Below, piece after piece: positions 1 through 8,579 of a DNA stretch of 64,000 bases. Both the position numbers and the translations under genes were made by a program. The stretch comes from Pseudomonas sp. UMAB-08 (lineage in GTDB: Bacteria; Pseudomonadota; Gammaproteobacteria; Pseudomonadales; Pseudomonadaceae). The stretch spans positions 23,470 to 87,469 of the forward strand of contig NZ_LT607432.1 of the NCBI RefSeq assembly GCF_900095225.1, given 5' to 3'. The notes below the pieces were generated by a model that searched no databases, was not told the DNA's origin, and saw only the letters and a list, made by a program, of their open reading frames with translations. Position 1 is the first letter of the stretch. Every line of letters begins with the position of its first letter.

Positions 1-98
1 ATCGCCGGAAGGGTGCGGTCAAAAAAATTGAACAGATTTGCCAGGAACAGCAGGAACAGAATGCGCCAGGCATTCTCCGCTTCGGTCGAGGTCTGCAT
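1..98 (-). CDS. MFS transporter, N-terminal fragment (runs off window)
   Basis: Only the first 32 codons are inside the window, read from an ATG at 98 down to base 1. The peptide begins MQTSTEAENAWRILF and continues with a hydrophobic stretch containing LANLFNFFDRT. That is the usual start of transmembrane helix 1 in the spinster-like branch of the major facilitator superfamily, where the Asn-x-x-Asp-Arg pattern follows the first helix. This is inferred from a very short piece; the substrate cannot be told. Confidence 0.55.
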   Translation of the reverse strand, partial: MQTSTEAENAWRILFLLFLANLFNFFDRTLPA

Positions 99-407
99 GT
101 GGGGTCCGTCTCTTTTATTGTTATTCAATTGGCTTTCAACACACCCAACCGACAACGAGCTTGCGAACTTCAAGCCTGCCGCAGCCGAGCCTGGAAGCTC
201 CAATCTAGAACCCGCAAACACACCTGTCTGTAAACATTCGTCACGCTGATAGGGGGTAATGGGAAAACATCTCAAGGCCTGCTTTCCTCAACGAAGAAGC
301 CACCATCTGGCGTGGGACTTTTCGCTACGGCACAGCGCCAACTGCCGGCTTGCAGGTTACCTACCTACTCATCTCACACTTGCCGCGCACCAATATGGCG
401 CACACAA
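99..407. other. Intergenic region without recognised gene
   Basis: This 309-bp gap separates the leftward MFS gene from the end of the leftward DUF2288 gene. Short open frames on the plus strand have no convincing ribosome binding site and no recognisable product. It presumably carries the promoter of the MFS gene; no clear -35/-10 pair or hairpin terminator was seen. Confidence 0.5.
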
Positions 408-713
408 TCAGGCCTGCGCCCTGTCCTGGATCAACACCCAAGGTGCCACGACAACCGCCCACAGAGGTGGATCTCGCTCAAGAAGATCCAACGCCCGCGA
501 TTCAGCTACCTTGCTGACGTCCCCCGCAGCAAGCCAGGCAGCTACTTTATCGGCCTGATTTTCGGCCACTGCGTGCGCCACTTCGATCAAATCCAAGGGG
601 GCTTCGACCCACAACAGGGCACCCCTCGCAAAGAATGGTTGCAATTCACTCCAGGTGATTGCGGCGGTTTCGCCAAGCAGTTTGGCATAGAGGGTGCTAG
701 CTTCTTTCGTCAT
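408..713 (-). CDS. DUF2288 family protein
   Basis: Encodes a 101-residue soluble protein starting MTKEASTLYAKLLGET. The sequence matches the DUF2288 family of small proteobacterial proteins throughout, including the segments LQPFFARGALLWV and LDLLERDPPLWAVVVAPWVLIQ near the C-terminus. The function of the family is not known. The open frame extends 11 codons upstream to 746, but family members begin at the internal Met used here. There is no membrane segment or signal peptide. It lies back to back with braC, about 340 bp away; I recall the same neighbour next to braC in P. aeruginosa. Confidence 0.8.
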   Translation of the reverse strand: MTKEASTLYAKLLGETAAITWSELQPFFARGALLWVEAPLDLIEVAHAVAENQADKVAAWLAAGDVSKVAESRALDLLERDPPLWAVVVAPWVLIQDRAQA

Positions 714-1052
714 GGGTTTCACCAAAGAGAAAATCGGCGCAATCATAACGCCGCAATTTCGACAGACAAACCCAGATTTAAGTGGTTGATTGCACGAAAG
801 GTTCAGAAACGATCGGGGGTGCGGACGGACATGTGCAGCTCACATGCTCAAGAAGCTGGTTAGATTCTGTATCTTTCTTTCAATTAAGCGACATCATGCG
901 GTTTTCCCCCCAGTAGCCAGCTTTTCAAGCGACAAACCGGCGCTCTACACTGTACCGGTACAGTTGCCAGGGGGATGACCGGGCGTTTCTAATCCGGTCC
1001 TGCAGCTTTGGCCGCCAGGATTATAAAAATTAAAACACAAGAGTGGAGCATC
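714..1052. other. Divergent intergenic region upstream of braC
   Basis: About 340 bp between the leftward DUF2288 gene and braC. It holds the presumed bra operon promoter and a perfect 16-bp palindrome, annotated separately. No gene is supported here; the open frames are short and lack ribosome binding sites. Confidence 0.6.
949..964. promoter_or_regulatory. Perfect 16-bp palindrome, probable operator of bra operon
   Basis: ACTGTACCGGTACAGT reads the same on both strands. It lies 89 bp upstream of the braC start codon. A possible -10 (TACACT, 946-951) overlaps its left edge, with a weak -35-like TTTTCA at 922-927 and an 18-bp spacer. That geometry would suit a repressor that blocks the promoter. 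The regulator is unknown; dimeric GntR/MocR-, TetR- or MarR-type proteins bind palindromes of this size. The site is seen directly; its role is inferred. Confidence 0.5.
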
Positions 1053-2180
1053 ATGACTAAGGGTACTAAGCAGATTTCCAAGCTGTTTGCCGCATTGGTT
1101 CTGGCAGGGGTTGCCAGCCATTCGTTCGCTGCAGATACCATCAAGATCGGTATCGCCGGCCCTAAAACAGGTGCTGTTGCCCAATACGGCGATATGCAGT
1201 TCAGTGGCGCAAAAATGGCCATCGAGCAAATCAACGCCAAAGGCGGCGTTGACGGCAAGAAACTCGAAGCTATCGAATACGACGATGCCTGTGATCCGAA
1301 GCAAGCGGTCGCGGTTGCCAACAAAGTCGTCAACGATGGCGTGAAGTTCGTTGTGGGCCACCTGTGCTCCAGCTCGACTCAACCGGCTTCGGACATCTAC
1401 GAAGACGAAGGCATCATCATGGTGACCCCGGCCGCTACCAGCCCGGAAATCACCGCACGTGGTTATAAAATGGTCTTCCGCACCATTGGTCTGGACAGCG
1501 CTCAAGGCCCTGCGGCCGGTAACTACATCGCCGATCACGTCAAACCGAAAGTCGTTGCTGTCATCCATGACAAGCAACAATACGGTGAAGGCATCGCGAC
1601 CGCAGTGAAGAAAACCCTCGAAAGCAAAGGCGTGAAAGTCGCCCTGTTCGAAGGCATCAACGCTGGCGACAAAGACTTCTCGTCGATGATCGCGAAGATG
1701 AAGCAAGCCAATGTCGACTTCGTTTACTACGGCGGCTACCACCCGGAATTGGGTCTGATCCTGCGTCAGGCGAAAGAGAAAGGCCTGAAAGCCGGCTTCA
1801 TGGGTCCAGAAGGCGTGGGTAACGCGTCGATCTCCCAGATCGCTCAGGATGCGTCCGAAGGCCTGCTGGTGACCCTGCCTAAATCTTTTGACCAGGACCC
1901 TTCCAACAAGGCACTGGTAGAAGCATTTGCGGCGAAGAAAGAAGACCCAAGCGGTCCGTTCGTATTCCCGGCTTACGCAGCGGTTGAAGTGATCGCAGAC
2001 GGCATCAAGAACGCCAAGAGTGAAGACACCGCCAAAGTCGCTGCAGCGATCCGTGCCGGTACCTTCAAGACCCCGACTGGCGACCTGAGCTTTGATGAAA
2101 AGGGTGACCTGAAAGACTTCAAATTCGTGGTCTACACCTGGCACAAAGACGGCACAAAAACAGAAGCTCCGCTGAAATAA
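1053..2180 (+). CDS. braC: Branched-chain amino acid ABC transporter, periplasmic binding protein BraC
   Basis: A 375-residue type 1 periplasmic binding protein for leucine, isoleucine, valine and, in Pseudomonas, alanine and threonine. An N-terminal signal peptide (Lys-rich start, hydrophobic core LFAALVLAGVASHSFA) is cleaved before ADTIKIG. The body has the Leu/Ile/Val-binding fold with the family cysteine pair around DDACDPKQA and HLCSSSTQP. The ATG at 1053 is preceded by GGAG at 1045-1048, so the longer open frame from 1008 was rejected. It is the first gene of braCDEFG. A hairpin terminator follows, which should let braC be expressed more strongly than the membrane components. Confidence 0.95.
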   Translation: MTKGTKQISKLFAALVLAGVASHSFAADTIKIGIAGPKTGAVAQYGDMQFSGAKMAIEQINAKGGVDGKKLEAIEYDDACDPKQAVAVANKVVNDGVKFVVGHLCSSSTQPASDIYEDEGIIMVTPAATSPEITARGYKMVFRTIGLDSAQGPAAGNYIADHVKPKVVAVIHDKQQYGEGIATAVKKTLESKGVKVALFEGINAGDKDFSSMIAKMKQANVDFVYYGGYHPELGLILRQAKEKGLKAGFMGPEGVGNASISQIAQDASEGLLVTLPKSFDQDPSNKALVEAFAAKKEDPSGPFVFPAYAAVEVIADGIKNAKSEDTAKVAAAIRAGTFKTPTGDLSFDEKGDLKDFKFVVYTWHKDGTKTEAPLK

Positions 2181-2202
2181 CCGGCACGCTTGTGACTCAC
2201 CC

Positions 2203-2235
2203 AAAGCCCACTGCATCCACAGTGGGCTTTGTTTT
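2203..2235 (+). terminator. Intra-operon terminator/attenuator after braC
   Basis: AAAGCCCACTG (2203-2213) pairs perfectly with CAGTGGGCTTT (2220-2230) across a 6-nt loop, followed by GTTTT. It lies between braC and braD, 170 bp before the braD start. A leaky terminator here would keep binding protein in excess over permease, as is common in ABC operons. Confidence 0.75.
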
Positions 2236-2405
2236 ACAAGGTAACGGGAAGAGCGCTGCGCTATAGCAACTCTTCCTCCCTGAAAATCTTGAAACCGTCA
2301 CCAGTGATTCACTGGGCTCACGTGAAACGTGGACAAATACCACGACGCGCGGGCGGGAAACGACTTCACCAGTGGAACACTCAGTAGGTTTTTAGGAGCG
2401 CTGTA

Positions 2406-3335
2406 ATGCCTGAGATAGATGTCTATCACTTTTTCCAACAGCTGATTAATGGCCTGACCATTGGCAGCACCTATGCCTTGATCGCCATCGGCTACACCAT
2501 GGTTTACGGGATCATTGGCATGATCAACTTCGCCCACGGCGAGGTGTACATGATTGGCTCGTACGTGGCGTTCATCGCCATCGCCGGCCTGACCATGCTC
2601 GGTCTGGACAGCTTGCCGCTGCTGATCACCGCCGCATTCGTCGCAAGCATCGTCGTCACCAGTGCTTACGGCTACGCCATCGAGCGTGTTGCCTACCGCC
2701 CTTTGCGCGGCAGCAACCGGTTGATCCCGCTGATCTCGGCCATCGGGATGTCGATCTTTCTGCAAAACACGGTCTTGCTCGCTCAAGACTCGAAAGATAA
2801 ATCGATCCCCAACCTGATCCCCGGCAACTTCGTGTTCGGCACCGCCAGTACCCATGAGGTGGTGATTTCGTACATGCAGATTCTGATTTTCATCGTCACC
2901 CTGGTCGCCATGCTCGCACTGACCTGGTTCATCTCACGCTCTCGTCTGGGCCGCGCCTGCCGGGCCTGTGCCGAAGACATCAAGATGGCCAACCTGCTCG
3001 GCATCAACACCAACAACATCATCGCCCTGACCTTCGTCATCGGCGCCGCGCTGGCTGCGGTCGCTGCGGTATTGCTCAGCATGCAATACGGCGTGATCAA
3101 CCCCAACGCCGGCTTCCTCGTCGGGATCAAGGCATTTACCGCCGCAGTACTGGGCGGCATCGGCAGTATTCCCGGCGCGATGCTGGGTGGATTGGTATTG
3201 GGCGTAGCTGAAGCCTTTGGTGCCGATATTTTCGGCGACCAATACAAGGATGTGGTGGCCTTCGCTCTTCTCGTCTTGGTGCTGTTGGTCCGGCCGACCG
3301 GCCTGCTTGGCCGTCCGGAGGTTGAAAAAGTATGA
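2406..3335 (+). CDS. braD: High-affinity branched-chain amino acid ABC transporter permease BraD (LivH type)
   Basis: A 309-residue inner-membrane permease with about eight hydrophobic helices. It starts MPEIDVYHFFQQLINGL, then GSTYALIAIGYTMVYGIIGMINFAHGE, the diagnostic opening of LivH/BraD proteins. AFTAAVLGGIGSIPGAMLGG near residue 240 matches the family region that contacts the ATPase. A ribosome site (TAGGAG) precedes the ATG. It forms a heterodimer with BraE and overlaps braE by 4 bp (ATGA), so the two are translationally coupled. Confidence 0.95.
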   Translation: MPEIDVYHFFQQLINGLTIGSTYALIAIGYTMVYGIIGMINFAHGEVYMIGSYVAFIAIAGLTMLGLDSLPLLITAAFVASIVVTSAYGYAIERVAYRPLRGSNRLIPLISAIGMSIFLQNTVLLAQDSKDKSIPNLIPGNFVFGTASTHEVVISYMQILIFIVTLVAMLALTWFISRSRLGRACRACAEDIKMANLLGINTNNIIALTFVIGAALAAVAAVLLSMQYGVINPNAGFLVGIKAFTAAVLGGIGSIPGAMLGGLVLGVAEAFGADIFGDQYKDVVAFALLVLVLLVRPTGLLGRPEVEKV

Positions 3336-4588
3336 CCAGGAATCTTAAATCGGCGTTTTTCAGCGCCTTGCTGGTGCTGGCAGTCGCCTACCCGATTCTC
3401 GGCCTCAAGCTGGAAATCGTCGGCGTTAATCTGGCCGTCATTGGCACCAGCAACACAACGTTGTTCGCTATTTTCGCCTGCGCTGTGGCGATGTTCCTGC
3501 GGGTGTTGTTCCACGAACCTATCGCCGCGGCCTGGCGTTCGACGCCAAGCATGCCGCTGATTCCAGCCAAGGCCAGCAACTTCCTGACCCTGCCTTCGAC
3601 TCAGCGCTGGATCATCCTTGGCTTGATTCTGGTGGCACTGGTCTGGCCGTTCTTCGGCTCGCGCGGCGCGGTGGATATCGCCACACTGATCCTGATCTAC
3701 GTGATGCTCGGCCTCGGCCTGAACATCGTGGTCGGTCTGGCCGGCCTGCTCGATCTGGGTTATGTCGGCTTCTACGCCGTCGGCGCCTACACCTATGCCC
3801 TGCTCGCGCATTACTACGGACTCGGTTTCTGGATCTGCTTGCCGATTGCCGGGATGATGTCAGCGCTGTTCGGCTTTCTCCTCGGTTTCCCGGTGTTGCG
3901 TCTGCGCGGTGACTACCTGGCGATCGTGACCCTCGGTTTCGGCGAGATCATCCGTCTGTTGCTGCGTAACCTGACAGGCCTTACCGGTGGCCCGAACGGC
4001 ATCAGTAACATCCCGAAACCAACCCTGTTTGGCCTGACGTTCGAGAAAACGGCGGCTGAAGGCATGCAGACCTTCCACGAGTTCTTCGGCATTGCCTACA
4101 GCTCGGTGAACAAGGTGATTTTCCTGTATCTGGTCGCGCTGTTGCTGGCCCTATTGGCGCTGTTCGTCATCAACCGCTTGCTGCGCATGCCCATTGGTCG
4201 TGCCTGGGAAGCGTTGCGTGAAGACGAAATCGCCTGCCGCGCATTGGGTCTGAACCCGACCATCATCAAGCTCTCGGCCTTCACCCTTGGCGCCTGCTTT
4301 GCCGGTTTCGCCGGTAGCTTCTTCGCGGCTCGCCAGGGTCTGGTGACCCCGGAATCATTCACCTTCATCGAGTCGGCGATCATCCTCGCCATCGTCGTGC
4401 TGGGGGGTATGGGCTCGCAACTGGGGGTAATCCTCGCCGCCGTGGTGCTGATCCTGATGCCTGAATTGATGCGTGATTTCAGTGAGTACCGAATGTTGAT
4501 GTTCGGCGCCTTGATGGTGCTGATGATGATCTGGCGTCCACAAGGTCTGCTGCCCATGCAACGTCCCCATATGGAGCTGCAGCGATGA
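3332..4588 (+). CDS. braE: Branched-chain amino acid ABC transporter permease BraE (LivM type)
   Basis: A 418-residue LivM-type permease. The N-terminal ~100 residues form an extra hydrophobic region found in LivM but not LivH. The core permease domain follows, with GLGLNIVVGLAGLLDLGYV, LRLRGDYLAIVTLGFGEI and a late AIVVLGGMGSQLGV coupling loop. It overlaps braD at its start and braF at its end by 4 bp each. With BraD it makes the transmembrane channel of the complex. Confidence 0.95.
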   Translation: MTRNLKSAFFSALLVLAVAYPILGLKLEIVGVNLAVIGTSNTTLFAIFACAVAMFLRVLFHEPIAAAWRSTPSMPLIPAKASNFLTLPSTQRWIILGLILVALVWPFFGSRGAVDIATLILIYVMLGLGLNIVVGLAGLLDLGYVGFYAVGAYTYALLAHYYGLGFWICLPIAGMMSALFGFLLGFPVLRLRGDYLAIVTLGFGEIIRLLLRNLTGLTGGPNGISNIPKPTLFGLTFEKTAAEGMQTFHEFFGIAYSSVNKVIFLYLVALLLALLALFVINRLLRMPIGRAWEALREDEIACRALGLNPTIIKLSAFTLGACFAGFAGSFFAARQGLVTPESFTFIESAIILAIVVLGGMGSQLGVILAAVVLILMPELMRDFSEYRMLMFGALMVLMMIWRPQGLLPMQRPHMELQR

Positions 4589-5352
4589 CCCGTCCGATTC
4601 TGCAAGTCAGCGGCCTGTGCATGCGCTTTGGCGGCTTGTTGGCGGTCAATGGCGTCGGCCTGACCGTTAATGAAAAACAAGTGGTGTCGATGATCGGCCC
4701 GAACGGTGCTGGCAAAACCACCGTGTTCAACTGCCTGACCGGTTTCTACAAACCCACGGCGGGCAGCATCCTGCTCGACGGCGAAGCGATCGAAGGCCTT
4801 GCTGGCCATCAAATCGCCCGAAAAGGCGTGGTACGTACCTTCCAGAACGTGCGGTTGTTCAAGGAAATGACGGCTGTGGAGAACTTGCTGGTTGCCCAGC
4901 ATCGCCACCTCAACACCAATTTCCTGGCAGGCCTGTTCAAAACCCCGGCGTTCCGCAAGAGCGAGCGCGAGGCGATGGAATACGCAGGGCATTGGCTGGA
5001 GCAGGTCAATCTCAAGGAGTTCGCCAACCGCCCTGCCGGCACCCTGGCCTACGGTCAGCAACGCCGTCTGGAAATCGCCCGCTGCATGATGACCCGCCCG
5101 CGCATCCTGATGCTCGACGAGCCGGCAGCCGGTCTGAACCCACGTGAAACCGAAGACTTGAAAGCCCTGATCGGCGTGTTGCGCAATGAGCACAACGCCA
5201 CGGTGTTGCTGATCGAGCACGACATGAAGCTGGTCATGAGCATCTCCGACCATATCGTTGTGATCAATCAGGGCTGTCCCCTGGCGGACGGCACGCCTGC
5301 ACAGATCCGTGACAATCCTGAAGTGATCAAAGCCTACCTGGGGGAAGCGTAA
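4585..5352 (+). CDS. braF: Branched-chain amino acid ABC transporter ATPase BraF (LivG type)
   Basis: A 255-residue ABC ATPase. The Walker A is GPNGAGKTT (about residues 37-45), the signature region reads LAYGQQRRLE, the Walker B is ILMLDEPAAGLNP and the switch His is in LIEHDMKLV. The Tyr-Gly-Gln signature and the long Q-loop region with KEMTAVENLLVAQH are typical of LivG. It is the fourth gene of the operon, overlaps braE by 4 bp and abuts braG with no gap. It would pair with BraG on the cytoplasmic face to drive uptake. Confidence 0.95.
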   Translation: MTRPILQVSGLCMRFGGLLAVNGVGLTVNEKQVVSMIGPNGAGKTTVFNCLTGFYKPTAGSILLDGEAIEGLAGHQIARKGVVRTFQNVRLFKEMTAVENLLVAQHRHLNTNFLAGLFKTPAFRKSEREAMEYAGHWLEQVNLKEFANRPAGTLAYGQQRRLEIARCMMTRPRILMLDEPAAGLNPRETEDLKALIGVLRNEHNATVLLIEHDMKLVMSISDHIVVINQGCPLADGTPAQIRDNPEVIKAYLGEA

Positions 5353-6054
<702 letters not shown>

Positions 6055-6070
6055 CGTGTTGATGCTCTGA

Positions 6071-6095
6071 AAAACGGCCTGCGGGCCGTTTTTTA
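6071..6095 (+). terminator. Intrinsic terminator of the bra operon
   Basis: AAAACGGCC-TGC-GGCCGTTTT followed by more T forms a short GC-rich hairpin with a U-tract, starting 17 bp after the braG stop. The A-run on the left would also let it act for the convergent LysR gene that ends at 6138. Confidence 0.85.
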
Positions 6096-6137
6096 TGCAC
6101 GATGAGTTGTTGGGCACCCGCCACTCGGGCGGCTACT

Positions 6138-7046
6138 TCAGAGCCGTTCCAATGCAGCGCTGCTGCGCTCGAACCAGCCCATGAGGTAATCCGCCAGTAC
6201 TTTCGTGCGCCGGGGCAAACCGCCTTCATAGGGGTGTACCAGATACAATGGTGAGCTGCGCGTCTGATAATCGCGCAGCAGCCAGCGCAGGCGCCCGTCA
6301 TTGATCTCGGCATGCACCATGTAGGAAGGCAGTCGCGCTATTCCTGCCCCCACCAGTGCACCCTTCTTCAACAGGCTGTAGTGGTTACTGGCAAAAGGAC
6401 CCGCCACCTCCACGCGCATCAATTGATGCTCTTGGTGATAAAGCCACTCCTCGCGCCCCCTGTAATGGCTGTTGAGCAGGCAACGGTGCTCACTCAACGC
6501 AATGGGATGAGTCGGCTCCCCGCAACGCTCAATATAGGCTGGGCTGGCACAGGTCAATTCCTGCATGGCCAGCAGCGGCTTGGCGACCAGGCGCTCATCA
6601 CTGCCCACGCTGGAACGAATGGCCAGATCGAATCCGTCCCGGTGCAGGTCGCGAAAACCGTTATTCAGCTCCAGTTCGACCTGCACCAGCGGGTGCTCCT
6701 GGGAAAACTCCGTCAGCAAACCTTCGAAAAACGTTTCACCCAACGACACCGGCACCGTCATCCGCACTGCACCGGATACTTCATCCTGCAATCGGGCCAG
6801 TGCTTGCCGGGCTCGCTCGACCTGTGTGATCAGCGCCCTGGCTTGGGGCAGCAGGGCAGCACCCGCTGCGGTCAGGCTCAAGCGGCGCGTGGTGCGATGC
6901 AGCAGCACCACTGAGTAACTGGTTTCCAGGAACTTGATGCGTTTGGACAACTGGCCTTTACTGCACCCAAGCCGTTGTGCGGCCAAAGTGAAACTGCCCG
7001 CTTCGATCAGGACTGCAAACGCCGCCAGATCATCCATTTCACTCAT
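6138..7046 (-). CDS. LysR-family transcriptional regulator
   Basis: A 302-residue LysR-type regulator. The N-terminal winged helix-turn-helix spans residues 4-62 (DDLAAFAVLIEAGSFTLAAQ, LGCSKGQLSKRIKFLE), followed by the substrate-binding domain. The C-terminal GALVGAGIARLPSYMV and PLYLVHP segments are those of the subgroup related to DsdC/AaeR-like regulators. AAGGA lies 9 nt before the ATG at 7046. It is divergent from a short-chain dehydrogenase across 106 bp, the usual arrangement for a LysR protein controlling its neighbour. The inducer is unknown. Confidence 0.9.
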   Translation of the reverse strand: MSEMDDLAAFAVLIEAGSFTLAAQRLGCSKGQLSKRIKFLETSYSVVLLHRTTRRLSLTAAGAALLPQARALITQVERARQALARLQDEVSGAVRMTVPVSLGETFFEGLLTEFSQEHPLVQVELELNNGFRDLHRDGFDLAIRSSVGSDERLVAKPLLAMQELTCASPAYIERCGEPTHPIALSEHRCLLNSHYRGREEWLYHQEHQLMRVEVAGPFASNHYSLLKKGALVGAGIARLPSYMVHAEINDGRLRWLLRDYQTRSSPLYLVHPYEGGLPRRTKVLADYLMGWFERSSAALERL

Positions 7047-7152
7047 TCAATTGTTTCCTTTTGAAAACCAAAGGTTGCCTATTAGCACGCTTATCGACGG
7101 GAAAAAGCCACCTTACACTGCTGCTTCATCCACTCACTTAAAGGACTGTACG

Positions 7153-7752
7153 ATGAAAATTCTCTTGATCGGCGCCAACGGAACCATCGGCTCAGCGATC
7201 TACCAGGAGCTGGCCTCGCGTCACGAGGTCGTAAAAATCGGCCGTACCAGCGGCGATTTCCAGGTAGATATTAGTGACAGCGACTCAATCAGAAAACTAT
7301 TCGAACGGACAGGTTCATTCGATGCGCTGGTGTGCGCGGCCGGGAATGTGAACTTCGTGCCCTTGGCAAAAATGACTGAAAAAGACTTTGCATTGGGTCT
7401 GCAGGACAAATTGATGGGCCAGGTCAATCTGCTGCTGATCGGCCGCGACGTTGCCAATGACGGCGCCTCGTTCACCTTCACCACCGGCATTACCAGCCAC
7501 GACCCGATCCGTACCGGCGCGTCGGCCAGCCTGGTCAATGCTGCAATCGATGGTTTTGTTCGCGCAGCGGCCATCGAACTGCCTCGTGGTTTGCGGGTGA
7601 ATTCAGTCAGCCCGAACGTGGTGCTGGAGTCGATGGCAGGTTATGCGCCCTACTTCCGCGGCTTTAAGCCGGTTCCAGTAGCTGATGTGGCGCTGGCTTA
7701 CGCGAAGAGTGTCGAGGGGTTGCAGACGGGGCAGACCTATCACGTCGGCTGA
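7153..7752 (+). CDS. Short-chain dehydrogenase/reductase
   Basis: A 199-residue protein with an N-terminal Rossmann fold beginning MKILLIGANGTIGSAI, a variant Gly-x-x-Gly-x-x-Gly nucleotide-binding loop. CAAGNV corresponds to the family NNAG motif. The catalytic region TTGITSHDPIRTG lies where the Ser normally is, and the usual Tyr-x-x-x-Lys is not obvious (SASLVNAAIDGFVRAA occupies its place). This is the atypical short SDR subgroup often annotated only as short chain dehydrogenase. The start at 7153 gives the proper N-terminus; the longer frame from 6934 overlaps the LysR gene. It is probably controlled by the divergent LysR regulator. Confidence 0.85.
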   Translation: MKILLIGANGTIGSAIYQELASRHEVVKIGRTSGDFQVDISDSDSIRKLFERTGSFDALVCAAGNVNFVPLAKMTEKDFALGLQDKLMGQVNLLLIGRDVANDGASFTFTTGITSHDPIRTGASASLVNAAIDGFVRAAAIELPRGLRVNSVSPNVVLESMAGYAPYFRGFKPVPVADVALAYAKSVEGLQTGQTYHVG

Positions 7753-7811
7753 AGCCCTTGTGATCAGGCAGCAGGGTCAGTACCGTGGCGCAACTTGTCT
7801 GGAGACCCGCC

Positions 7812-8483
7812 ATGTTCGCCGCCCGTTCCGTTTTGATGTTTGCCCTGCTGCCAGTCTTTGCCGGGTGCCAGATGTTCAACGCAAAGTCCGAGACACCTAA
7901 TGCCGGCCTGCCTCGTATGCAAGGCGACCTGATCGGCGAAGGCGGTCAGTTGCTGTTCCAGCCGTGCAATGAACAGCGCCGGTTTGTGGTCAAGGATGGT
8001 GGCAATACTGGCGTTCTCCAGGAAGCCGCAGGTCTGGCGGCTCGCAAAGGCAAGCTGTTCGCTGACCTGCGTGGCAGTTTCGTTGCGGGCACAACGCCCG
8101 GCACCGATGGGCAACTTAATCTGCAACAACTCTATCGCGTCGAACGTTCGGGCGCGGCCTGTGACGATGCCAACTTCAAACGACTGACCCTGCACGCCAA
8201 TGGCAATGGCCCGACGTGGAACGTCAACGTCAGCGGCAAGGGCATGGTCCTTGAGCGCGAAGGCAAAGAGCCGTTAGCCGTGCCCTTCCTTGAAGAACAA
8301 TTGCCGGATGGCCGTTTCAACCTGAGCAGTGAAGCCAATAACCAGCACATAGAGCTGTGGGTTGCGCCCCAGCGTTGCGTCGATCCTGTCGACGGTTCTG
8401 TGCAGCATTTAACCGCCGAACTGCGCATCAATGGGCAAATCCAGCGTGGTTGCGCCTATTACGGCGGTTTACGCAACGACTGA
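7812..8483 (+). CDS. Putative lipoprotein of unknown function (COG3650-like)
   Basis: A 223-residue protein with a lipoprotein signal peptide: MFAARSVLMFALLPVFAGC, where LPVFAG before Cys is a good lipobox. The mature part has a conserved cysteine in FQPCNEQRRF, a DGQLNLQQLYRVERSG segment and CVDPVDGSV with CAYYGG at the C-terminus. These are features I associate with the COG3650/YPL-type envelope proteins of Pseudomonas. The ATG at 7812 was chosen because it begins the signal peptide. No enzymatic motif was seen. It is probably anchored in the outer membrane, since the residue after Cys is Gln, not Asp. Confidence 0.7.
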   Translation: MFAARSVLMFALLPVFAGCQMFNAKSETPNAGLPRMQGDLIGEGGQLLFQPCNEQRRFVVKDGGNTGVLQEAAGLAARKGKLFADLRGSFVAGTTPGTDGQLNLQQLYRVERSGAACDDANFKRLTLHANGNGPTWNVNVSGKGMVLEREGKEPLAVPFLEEQLPDGRFNLSSEANNQHIELWVAPQRCVDPVDGSVQHLTAELRINGQIQRGCAYYGGLRND

Positions 8484-8579
8484 TTCCGCTGGCTGGCCGT
8501 TTTTTGCCTGACGGAAACCCCTCGAACCGGCTTATAATTGCCGGTTCGCGTAAAGCTGGCCCGGATACTGGACCCTGTC

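Noticed and set aside
945..2216. 423-codon open frame opposite braC
   Set aside because: braC is clear on the plus strand with signal peptide and ribosome site; the antisense product is Phe/Asp/His-rich with no family.
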